From Candidatus Zipacnadia bacterium (lineage in GTDB: Bacteria; Armatimonadota; Zipacnadia; Zipacnadales; UBA5352), in assembly GCA_029820945.1 (NCBI GenBank), contig JALGUJ010000082.1, forward strand, positions 1 to 39,901: 39,901 bases of DNA, read 5' to 3'. The position numbers and the translations under genes are program-made. Position 1 is the first letter of the stretch. The number at the start of each line of letters is the position of its first letter. The notes below the pieces were generated by a model, which worked only from the letters and a program-made list of their open reading frames with translations, ran no database searches and was not told the DNA's origin. Positions 8,428-15,551 of the stretch are shown piece by piece.

Positions 8428-9930
8428 ATGAAGCTCCTGACCACCGCGCCGAAGGTCCTCACTGACGAGGAGCTCCAGCAGATCACCGGGGCCGCGGAGC
8501 GCATCGCCTCGCGCGTGCCGCTGCGCGTGAGCGGGGCGTCGGCGGGCGGGCGCGACGGCAACTACACCGACCAGCTCCTCGCGATACTGCGCGCGTTCGG
8601 CTGCGAGATCAGCAACGATCAGACGCGCGTCCAGTTCCCCGCCGACGTCATCGGGCACGTCATGGAGCGCATCGCCGGACACAGGGCGTCGATGCCCGCG
8701 GAGCCGCCGCCTGTCGCCGAGACGCTCAGCTACTCGGCCTCCGGCCAGGCCCTGTGGTGCTGCGATGCCGAGACCGACCGCATCCGCGCTGCGACCGTCC
8801 GGGACCTCGCCGACCTGTCGCACGTGGTGGAGGCAATCCCGAATCTGGGCCGCTCGCACCCCACCTTCATCCCCCAGGACGTCCCGGCGGCGACGGCCGA
8901 GGTGCAGGCCTTCGCGACCATCATTCTCCACTCCAGCCGGCCCTACCGCGTCTCCGTCTACACCGCCGAGCTTCTGCCCCACTTCATCGAGCTGGACACA
9001 CTCGCGCGCGGCGGCGACCGCGAGGCCGTGAACCGCGAGCCGACCTTCGCCGCCAAGGCCTGGTGGAATACTCCGTTCATGCTCACCGGCGAGAACATCG
9101 ACATCGGCATGAAGGCGCGCGAGCTCATGGGCCGGCCGCTGATCGTCGCCACCATGCCCGTGGCGGGCGCCGCCACGCCGGTGACGCTCGCCGGCTGCCT
9201 GGCGCTGTCCACCGCCGAGGTGCTGCAGTGCAACGCCATCTCGCTGGCGGTGGACGACCGGCTCATGGGCTGGACCGCGGGGCCGCTGACCATCGACCCG
9301 CGCAACGGCGTCCACACGCAGTCCGGGCCCGCCGTGCAGCTCGTCGGGCTCGGCGCCCAGCAGCTCTCCCGCCATCTGTTCGGCGGGCGCCTCACCGCCC
9401 AGGGCGGGCCCACGACCGCCGCCAAGGTACCCGGGGCCCAGTCCATGATGGAGAAGACCATGCAGACCACCTGGGCCATCCTCGGCGGGCGCCGCAGCTT
9501 CGGCTCGCTGGCCACCCTCGCCGTCGCGGACGTGGGCAGCGTCGTGCAGCTCATGCTCGACGTGGAGATGATGCGCCACTTCGACCGGATGCTCGAGGGC
9601 ATGCGCGTGGACGAGGAGACGATCGCCGAGGAGCTGATCTGCGAGGTGGCGCCGCACGGAGCGTACTTCCTCAGCGAGGAGCACACGGCGCGGCACTTCC
9701 GCCAGGAGCTGTATCTACCCGAGCTGATCGACACGCAGGTGCCGATGGCGTGGGTCGACGACCCGATCACGATGCTGGACAACGCGCGGAAGAAGGCCCT
9801 GCGCCTGATCGAGACCGCCGAGAATCGGTGCCCGCTGTCCGACGAGCAGCGGCGGCAGGTGCGCGAGATCCTGGCGGACGCCGAGCGGGTGGCTCAGGAG
9901 CAGGGCCTGGAGGGCGCGACGCGGATGTAG
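8428..9930 (+). CDS. MttB-superfamily (trimethylamine methyltransferase-like), non-pyrrolysine
   Basis: 500 residues. The ATG at 8428 has GGGGAGG 8 nt upstream. The body matches the trimethylamine methyltransferase family: ITGAAERIASRVPLRVSG early, HPTFIPQDVPAATAEVQAFA, NREPTFAAKAWWNTPF, ATMPVAGAATPVTLAG, FGGRLTAQGGPTTAAKVPGAQ, and a C-terminal region with DDPITMLDNARKKALRLIETAE. Members move a methyl group from a quaternary or tertiary amine to a corrinoid protein. Archaeal MttB has an in-frame amber codon for pyrrolysine; here the frame is continuous and the only TAG is the terminal one, so this belongs to the non-Pyl branch that includes the glycine betaine methyltransferase MtgB. No corrinoid protein or reactivase gene is in the window. 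Substrate unknown. Confidence 0.87.
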   Translation: MKLLTTAPKVLTDEELQQITGAAERIASRVPLRVSGASAGGRDGNYTDQLLAILRAFGCEISNDQTRVQFPADVIGHVMERIAGHRASMPAEPPPVAETLSYSASGQALWCCDAETDRIRAATVRDLADLSHVVEAIPNLGRSHPTFIPQDVPAATAEVQAFATIILHSSRPYRVSVYTAELLPHFIELDTLARGGDREAVNREPTFAAKAWWNTPFMLTGENIDIGMKARELMGRPLIVATMPVAGAATPVTLAGCLALSTAEVLQCNAISLAVDDRLMGWTAGPLTIDPRNGVHTQSGPAVQLVGLGAQQLSRHLFGGRLTAQGGPTTAAKVPGAQSMMEKTMQTTWAILGGRRSFGSLATLAVADVGSVVQLMLDVEMMRHFDRMLEGMRVDEETIAEELICEVAPHGAYFLSEEHTARHFRQELYLPELIDTQVPMAWVDDPITMLDNARKKALRLIETAENRCPLSDEQRRQVREILADAERVAQEQGLEGATRM

Positions 9931-10007
9931 TCGGCCTTCCCGTGGACCGGGTCTCCAGGCCCGTGCGCGCTTCGCCGTTGCCGCTTGGAGCGGCGGGGGT
10001 TCAGAGC

Positions 10008-10063
10008 CTGTCGTACAGACGGCAGACGGCTCCGGAGAGCTGTCCCACAAACGGCAGACGACT
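10008..10063 (+). repeat. Imperfect 24-bp direct repeat, period 32
   Basis: Copies at 10008-10031 and 10040-10063 share CTGTC..ACA.ACGGCAGACG.CT, with 4 mismatches in 24. They lie between the MttB-like and amidohydrolase genes, 46 nt before the latter's start. A related AACGGCAAACGAC string occurs at 6458. Could be paired regulator sites or a fragment of a dispersed repeat. Confidence 0.5.
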
Positions 10064-10109
10064 TGCGTAGGACCTGTCAGGCGAACGAGGCCCTAAGGAG
10101 GATGCAGCC

Positions 10110-10880
10110 ATGACGATCATCGACATCCACAGGCACTACCATCGCGTCGAGGGGGAGCTGGAGCAGTACATGGAGCGCGCCCGGTCGATCGGGGTCGAGA
10201 AGGTCGGCATCTCCACCTGCGGCCCGCTCTTCAATCAGCTCGACAATGAGGGCGTCATCCGCGCGAAGGAGCAGTACCCCGGAAGCATCATCGGCTTCGG
10301 CTACGTGAGGCTCGGCATCGACGGGCCTGAGAAGGTCGATCACCTGCACACCCTCGGCTTCGAGGCGCTGAAGATGATCGTTCCGAAGGTGCGTTACGAC
10401 GACCGATCGCTGCTGCCCATCTACCAGCGCGCCGAGGCGCTCAGGATGCCCTGCAACATCCACTGCGGGATCCTCGGGCGGCTGCGCGACGAGGCCGGGC
10501 ACGACGTGTCCATGGCCCGCATGCGGCCGGTCATGCTCGACCTGCCGCTGCGCTACTGCCCCGACCTGAAGATCCTGATGCCGCACCTGGGCCAGCCGTG
10601 GTATGATGAGGCGTGGATGATGATCGCGACCTGGGACAACCTGTACTGGGACATCTCCAGCGTGTGCAGCAAGCGCCCCACCGAGTTCTTCGTCGAGCTG
10701 TTCGGGAGCTGGGGCGACGAAGTCTTCGAGCGCGTGTCGCGGCGCTGGTGCTTCTGCTCGGACACCTCGGACCCGGTCGAGATGCGCGACCGCCATGAGG
10801 AGATCCTCGACGCCCTGGGCGCCGATGATGAGCTGCGCGAGAGCGTCTACCACGGCGCGGCGGAGCGGCTCATGGCGTGA
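10110..10880 (+). CDS. Amidohydrolase_2-family metal-dependent hydrolase
   Basis: 256 residues. The ATG at 10110 has AAGGAGG 8 nt upstream. The N-terminal IDIHRHYHR supplies the H-x-H metal pair (H7, H9), NIHCG near 118 a further His, PHLGQPWYDEAW the next conserved His, and CSDTSD near 217 the terminal Asp of the TIM-barrel amidohydrolase fold (PF04909). The family includes decarboxylases such as ACMS decarboxylase as well as lactonases and hydrolases, so the reaction cannot be named. The 179-bp gap after the MttB-like gene contains a repeat but no evident terminator, so joint expression is possible. Confidence 0.85.
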   Translation: MTIIDIHRHYHRVEGELEQYMERARSIGVEKVGISTCGPLFNQLDNEGVIRAKEQYPGSIIGFGYVRLGIDGPEKVDHLHTLGFEALKMIVPKVRYDDRSLLPIYQRAEALRMPCNIHCGILGRLRDEAGHDVSMARMRPVMLDLPLRYCPDLKILMPHLGQPWYDEAWMMIATWDNLYWDISSVCSKRPTEFFVELFGSWGDEVFERVSRRWCFCSDTSDPVEMRDRHEEILDALGADDELRESVYHGAAERLMA

Positions 10881-10989
10881 CGCGATGGCGGGGGGTAACA
10901 GCAGCCCGAGCGGCCACACGCGATCGATAGACCGTTGCGGGTTCGCGGCAGCACCAGGCCGGTAGCCTGTCGCCGTTCCGGAGGGACCG

Positions 10990-11817
10990 ATGAGCTGGCT
11001 TCTGCTCGGATACGATGTGGAGAGTGCGGAACCGGACGGCGGCGTGACGCGTCAGTTCATCGACGCGTTGCGGCGCGTCCACGGAGAGCTGGAGGCGCCG
11101 GGGACACTGTTCCTGTGCGGGCGGACGCTGGAGAACAACGCCGACGCGGTGCGCGCGACTATGGCCGACGGGCTGTTCGAGTACGGCTCGCACACGTACT
11201 CGCACGTGCGCTTCAAGACGCTCTGGCAGGTCAACGAGGAGGGGGAGACGATCCACGAGGGCGGGTCGGTGGCGGAGATCGCCCGGGAGGTCGATGGCGC
11301 CAACACCGTGCTGCGCGAGGTGCTCGGCGTCGAGCCGCTGGGCCTGACCACGCCCTGGGGGTACTACCGCGGCCTGGGCGACCGTCCCGACCTGCTGGCG
11401 GTACTGCACATGGCCGGCATCCGCTACGTGCGGAGCTGGATGCGCAACGACCGCGACTGGGTGCCGGTGCCGCTTGAGGTGCAGCCGTTCTTCTACGAGG
11501 CGCAGGGGTTCGGGGACATGCTGGAGATCCCCATGACCGGCCGGCACGACTGCGATTGGGGCAACCACCTGGGTTTTGAGCCAAGGAGATTCGGCTCGGT
11601 CGGGGAATACGCGCAGTACGTGGCCGGCCAGCTCGACACGGTTGCCGAGAACGACTGGGTGTTCGTCAACAACCAGCACGACACCACGACGGTGCGCTGG
11701 GATCCGGAGATGGTGCTGGTGCGGCGGCTTGTCGAGCGGGCGCGGGAGCTTGGGATGACAGTGGGCCTGTGTGGGGACTACTATGAGCAGAGACTCCGGC
11801 CGCGGGAGGCGCAGTGA
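10990..11817 (+). CDS. Polysaccharide-deacetylase-like protein (NodB fold)
   Basis: 275 residues. The ATG at 10990 follows GGAGGGA. NodB-type motifs are visible: motif 1 as GYDVES (D9 and E11 rather than the usual DD), motif 2 SHTYSH (H68 and H72 as metal ligands), a motif-3-like TTPWGYYRG and a late FVNNQHD with His. There is no signal peptide or membrane segment, so the protein should be cytoplasmic, unlike cell-wall deacetylases. Cytoplasmic NodB-fold enzymes can act on small N-acetyl sugars or as other amide hydrolases. It is followed after only 3 nt by the small EF-Tu-like gene, suggesting co-expression. Confidence 0.82.
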   Translation: MSWLLLGYDVESAEPDGGVTRQFIDALRRVHGELEAPGTLFLCGRTLENNADAVRATMADGLFEYGSHTYSHVRFKTLWQVNEEGETIHEGGSVAEIAREVDGANTVLREVLGVEPLGLTTPWGYYRGLGDRPDLLAVLHMAGIRYVRSWMRNDRDWVPVPLEVQPFFYEAQGFGDMLEIPMTGRHDCDWGNHLGFEPRRFGSVGEYAQYVAGQLDTVAENDWVFVNNQHDTTTVRWDPEMVLVRRLVERARELGMTVGLCGDYYEQRLRPREAQ

Positions 11818-11820
11818 CAC

Positions 11821-12123
11821 GTGCGGGGGATGATGGTCAGCGGCATCAAGATCGGCAATGTCGTGGACTTCCGCCGGCGGTTCATGCAGGCGCAGATCGG
11901 CCTCGATCTCACCATGCGAGTCGGCGACCTGGTGCATATCGTTGGCCCGGATACCGACTTCCGGCAGACGGTCAGCGAGATCGAGTTCTACCGCGAGAAG
12001 GTGGATCGCGGCAAGCCGGCGCAGAAGGTCTGGATTCCCGTGAAGGCGCGGGTTCGGGCGGGCGACGCGGTCGTCCTGATCGCGCGGCCCGACGATGACG
12101 AGCAACCGCCGGCAGCCACGTGA
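11821..12123 (+). CDS. Small EF-Tu domain-2-like protein
   Basis: 100 residues from GTG 11821; ATG codons at 11830 and 11833 are alternatives, and the ribosome site is weak for all (GGGAGG at 11801-11806). The sequence follows the beta-barrel of translation-factor domain 2: GIKIGNVVDFRRRFMQAQIGL, then TMRVGDLVHIVGPDTDFRQTV, then VRAGDAVVLI, much as in the ~85-residue stand-alone 'translation elongation factor-like' proteins. It has no GTPase domain. The role of these free-standing barrels is not established. It begins 3 nt after the deacetylase-like gene, so translation is probably coupled. Confidence 0.7.
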   Translation: MRGMMVSGIKIGNVVDFRRRFMQAQIGLDLTMRVGDLVHIVGPDTDFRQTVSEIEFYREKVDRGKPAQKVWIPVKARVRAGDAVVLIARPDDDEQPPAAT

Positions 12124-12178
12124 GTCGTCCCGCGGGACAGGCCTGCAAGCTGTCCACGGTCGTGCGAGGAGAGCGAGG

Positions 12179-13423
12179 ATGATCCGGACAGGCGCTTTGG
12201 TGGCACTCATCGGCATTCTGACGTTCGGCCTGATCGGCTGTGGAGGAGGCGGCAGCCAGGAGCCAGGCCCGCCGGCGCAGCCGGAGCCGGACACCTCGGC
12301 CATCGAGGGCGAGGTGGAGATCGCTGCGGACGGTGCAGGGCAGTACGAGCTCGTCCTGGACGGCCAGTCCGTGCCGGGCGCGCTGCGCGACGACGGCAGC
12401 TACAGCATCGAGGGTGTACCGCCGGGCCAGCATCGGGTGGCCTGCGTGGCCGCAGACGGGATGATGGGCGGCTACGCCACAGTGGAGGTGCGGGAGGGCG
12501 AGACGGCCCGCGCGGAGAGGATCGTGCCCGACCTGGGCGGCCAGATCGTCGGGATGGTGACCGTGCGTGATGAGACGGGCATCAGGCCGCTGGAGGGAGT
12601 CGAGGTCACGGCGGGGCCGGCGGTCGTGATCGCGGCGGACGACGACCCGGCGACGCCGGACATCTACCCACCGCCTGACCTGCCCACCTTCAGCGCGTAC
12701 ACCGGGGCCGATGGGTCCTACGCCATCAAGGCAGTGCCGCGTGGCGAGTACGTCGTGACGGTGGTCGTGCCGGACATGGCGGAGAACTGGCGGTGGGTCG
12801 GGGTGCGGCCGGGCCGCACGGCCGTCGCGGACTTCCGTCTCCGTCCGGCGCGTGAGCCGGGCATCGGCACCGTGCAGGGCCGCGTCATGGGCCCCGATAA
12901 CACGGGGGCCCTCCGGCCGCTGGCCGGCGCGCGGGTGACCATCACGACCGGAGTGCGGTGGGAGCCCGTCGGGCCCATCGAGACGCCGCCCGTGCCGCCG
13001 CCCATGGATGCCCGGGAGAGCGACGGCGGCGGTGGCAGTGACAGCGGCGACGGCGAGTGGCCCGAGATGCCCGACCCCGACTGCATCGTGCCACCGGACT
13101 TCGACGCGGTGAGCACCATCACCAATCAGGAGGGCGAGTTCTCGCTCAACGCGCCCGCCGGCGAGGGGACGATCGAGGTCTACAAGTTCGGCTATGCCCC
13201 CGTGTTCGAGGAGATCGTCATCGAGGCCGGCGCATCGCTGTCGCTGCACTTCGAGCTGGAGCTGTGGGACGTGGACCTCCCGCCGCCTCCGCCCGACGAC
13301 GAGTTCCCGCCGGGGTCCGACAACGGGGATGAGCCACCGCCTCCACCCGACCTCGAGCCGGAGCCCGATGGCCCGCCCGCGCCGCCGTGGGGCGATGAGG
13401 AGAAGCCCGGCGGCGAAGGCTGA
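12179..13423 (+). CDS. Lipoprotein with carboxypeptidase-regulatory-like repeats
   Basis: 414 residues. The ATG at 12179 follows GAGGAGAGCGAGG. The lipobox LIGC puts the lipidated Cys at 21, followed by GGGG and a Pro/Glu linker, so the mature protein should sit on a membrane outside the cytoplasm. Three or four beta-sandwich repeats of the CarboxypepD_reg/SdrD-B type follow: DGSYSIEGVPPGQHRVAC, DGSYAIKAVPRGEYVVTVV, and EGEFSLNAPAGEGTIEVYKFGYAP, each with the G-x-(Y/F)-x-I/L pattern. A Gly/Ser/Asp-rich linker (~280-297) and a Pro/Asp/Glu-rich C-terminal tail of about 50 residues complete it. Probably a cell-surface structural or adhesive protein. The membrane protein gene follows after 72 nt. 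Confidence 0.82.
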   Translation: MIRTGALVALIGILTFGLIGCGGGGSQEPGPPAQPEPDTSAIEGEVEIAADGAGQYELVLDGQSVPGALRDDGSYSIEGVPPGQHRVACVAADGMMGGYATVEVREGETARAERIVPDLGGQIVGMVTVRDETGIRPLEGVEVTAGPAVVIAADDDPATPDIYPPPDLPTFSAYTGADGSYAIKAVPRGEYVVTVVVPDMAENWRWVGVRPGRTAVADFRLRPAREPGIGTVQGRVMGPDNTGALRPLAGARVTITTGVRWEPVGPIETPPVPPPMDARESDGGGGSDSGDGEWPEMPDPDCIVPPDFDAVSTITNQEGEFSLNAPAGEGTIEVYKFGYAPVFEEIVIEAGASLSLHFELELWDVDLPPPPPDDEFPPGSDNGDEPPPPPDLEPEPDGPPAPPWGDEEKPGGEG

Positions 13424-13495
13424 GGGGGCAGCAGCACAGACGTGCATTCCATGCACCGGCGCGCGTGAGCGCACCAGGGGCGAGGAGGACACCGG

Positions 13496-15394
13496 TTGCG
13501 CACGGGACGAATACTCCTCATCGGCCTGGCATTCCTGATCCTGGCGAACCTCTGGGTTCGCCAGGGCGCACTTATCACCCTCGCGGCGCAGGTGGCGATG
13601 GCGGTGCCTCCGGTTCCGGCCCTCGCCGCCCTGTTGATCCTGCTCGCCGCTCTGCATCTGCTGCGACGTTTCGGGATCACGCGCGAGGACGTCATTGGCG
13701 TCTACGCCTTCCTGACCCTCGCGGTCGCCCTGACCTCCGGGGCGGCTATGCGCTTCTTTCTGCCCGCCCTGCCCGTCCCCTTCTACTTCGCGTCGGCCGA
13801 GAACCGCTGGGCGGAATTCCAGGGGAATATCCCCGCCTGGATGGTGCCCCAGGGCGACGAGGCCATCCGCCAGTACTTCGAGGGCCTGGAGATGGGCCCC
13901 GTGCCATGGGGCGCCTGGGCCGGGCCCCTGGCCCTGTGGCTGGTGTTCTTCGTGGCCTTCTACGGGCTCCTGATGTGCATCGCCCTGGTCTTCCGGCCGG
14001 TCTGGGAGCAGGATGAGCACCTGGCCTACCCCATGGCAGAGATGCCGCTGATGCTCGCGGGGTACCGCAAGGATATCCTGCATGGGCTGTGGACTAACGG
14101 GCTGTTCTGGGTGGGCTTCGCGCTCATCTGCCTGCATAACGCCTTCAACATCATGAACGCCTTCAACCCGGCGGTCACGGCACTGGGGCTGCAGACCGAC
14201 CTCAACCCGCTGCTCAACGAGCACCCGCTGACCGCCCTGCGCCCACTCGTGTTCCGCTACCGCCCGCTGATCTTCGGCATCGCCTACCTCATGCCCAGCG
14301 ACATCGTCATCTCGACGCTATTTTTCTACTTCGTCTACCTCAAGGGCCTGGCGCTGTATGGCGCGCTGGCCGGGCTCAACCTGCCGCAGTTCCCGTTCTC
14401 GCGCAAGCAGAGCATGGGCTCGATGGTCGGCATCACGGTGGTGCTGCTCTACAGCGCGCGGCGGCGCATCGCGGAGGTCTTCGGGCGGCTGATCGGCCGC
14501 AGCGACGGCTCGAAGTGGCTGCCTATCGGCCTGATCGCCTCCGCCGCGGTCGTTTTCGGCTTCTGGCTGGTGGCGGGGATGAAGTGGTGGATCGTGCTGG
14601 TTTACTACGCGCTCATCCTGTCCTCAGCGATCGGGTACATGCGGGGCCGGGCCCTGACCGGCTACCCGCACCACTGGATCAAGCCGCTCGACCAGGAGCG
14701 CGACCTCATCATCGACTTCATCGGCACCAGGCGCATGGTGCCGGGAGACAACTTCCGCTCCCTGACACTGCTGACCGTGCAGCACCACCTGTCGCGCGGC
14801 TATATCCCGCAGCTCGCGGCATTCCCGCTCGAGGCCTTCAAGATGGCGCGGGAGATCAAGGTTGACGTGAAGCAGATGCTCAACCTGATGATCTGGGCGG
14901 TGATCCTGGGGTCTATCGTCAGTTGGTGGATGCACATCGGGACCGCCTACGAGTTCGGCGCGAACGTGCTGGAGGGCGGGACCACCAGCGGTGGGCAGCG
15001 CGTGTCGCTAACGGTGCGCTCCTACGACGAGCTGGCCGGATGGATGCGCGGCCATGATGAGCCCGACCGGCCGCACCAGATAGCAGCGCTCTCCAGCTTC
15101 ACCATCGTCATCGTCCTGGCGGCGCTGCGGCGGATGTTCATCCAGTTCCCGCTGCACCCCATGGGCTTCGTGTTCGCCTTCACCGGCGCAGGGGAGAACG
15201 GCTGGGCGGCACTGCTCACCTGCACGATCATCAAGTCGATTGTGCTGCGGCTGGGCGGCATGCGGCTGTACAACCACATGCTGCCCTTCTTCCTGGGAGT
15301 GATAGTCGGGCACTTCTTCGCCGCGGGCACGGTCTGGAGCCTCATCGCGAGCTACGGCGGGGAGGGCTTCAACAAGTACCCGGTGTGGTTCTGA
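13496..15394 (+). CDS. Multi-pass membrane protein, DUF6785/DUF6784-like
   Basis: 632 residues from a TTG at 13496, supported by GAGGAGG about 7 nt upstream and by the hydrophobic start RILLIGLAFLILANLWV. About 12-14 membrane segments are visible (for example ALAALLILLAALHLL, PLALWLVFFVAFYGLLM, WIVLVYYALILSSAIGYM, FTIVIVLAALRRMF). The soluble parts include PVWEQDEHLAYPMAEMP and PGDNFRSLTLLTVQHHLSRGYIPQ. The organisation resembles the DUF6785 plus DUF6784 membrane proteins of Armatimonadota and Planctomycetota, remotely like oligopeptide transporters; no function is proven. It sits between a surface lipoprotein and a large secreted glycosidase-like protein, which would fit uptake of degradation products, but that is context only. 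Confidence 0.78.
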   Translation: MRTGRILLIGLAFLILANLWVRQGALITLAAQVAMAVPPVPALAALLILLAALHLLRRFGITREDVIGVYAFLTLAVALTSGAAMRFFLPALPVPFYFASAENRWAEFQGNIPAWMVPQGDEAIRQYFEGLEMGPVPWGAWAGPLALWLVFFVAFYGLLMCIALVFRPVWEQDEHLAYPMAEMPLMLAGYRKDILHGLWTNGLFWVGFALICLHNAFNIMNAFNPAVTALGLQTDLNPLLNEHPLTALRPLVFRYRPLIFGIAYLMPSDIVISTLFFYFVYLKGLALYGALAGLNLPQFPFSRKQSMGSMVGITVVLLYSARRRIAEVFGRLIGRSDGSKWLPIGLIASAAVVFGFWLVAGMKWWIVLVYYALILSSAIGYMRGRALTGYPHHWIKPLDQERDLIIDFIGTRRMVPGDNFRSLTLLTVQHHLSRGYIPQLAAFPLEAFKMAREIKVDVKQMLNLMIWAVILGSIVSWWMHIGTAYEFGANVLEGGTTSGGQRVSLTVRSYDELAGWMRGHDEPDRPHQIAALSSFTIVIVLAALRRMFIQFPLHPMGFVFAFTGAGENGWAALLTCTIIKSIVLRLGGMRLYNHMLPFFLGVIVGHFFAAGTVWSLIASYGGEGFNKYPVWF

Positions 15395-15492
15395 CTCCCC
15401 CTGCCGGATAGCCCCCCTACGATCCGGGCTTGCAGTGGCGCACCGTGACTACACCCCACGAGACATGCCGCCCTCCCGTCACAGGTCAGGGG

Positions 15493-15523
15493 TTGCTGCG
15501 CGGTGAAACAGACCCCGTAGAAT
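15493..15523 (+). promoter_or_regulatory. Possible promoter for the 15552-18638 gene
   Basis: TTGCTG (15493-15498), 19-nt spacer, TAGAAT (15518-15523). The predicted start near 15530 would give a very short leader before the ribosome site at 15537. The long spacer makes this weak. Confidence 0.3.
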
Positions 15524-15551
15524 GCTCGGGGGGCGACGGAGGGTGACGCAG

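Noticed and set aside
9928..9930. TAG at the end of the MttB-like gene as a pyrrolysine codon
   Set aside because: Pyrrolysine in MttB lies well inside the protein; here the length and C-terminus are already complete at this TAG, and no pyl genes are seen.
11972..14224. 750-residue minus-strand open frame spanning the lipoprotein gene
   Set aside because: It crosses three plus-strand genes with clear lipobox and family motifs, and its composition is typical of antisense reading in GC-rich DNA.
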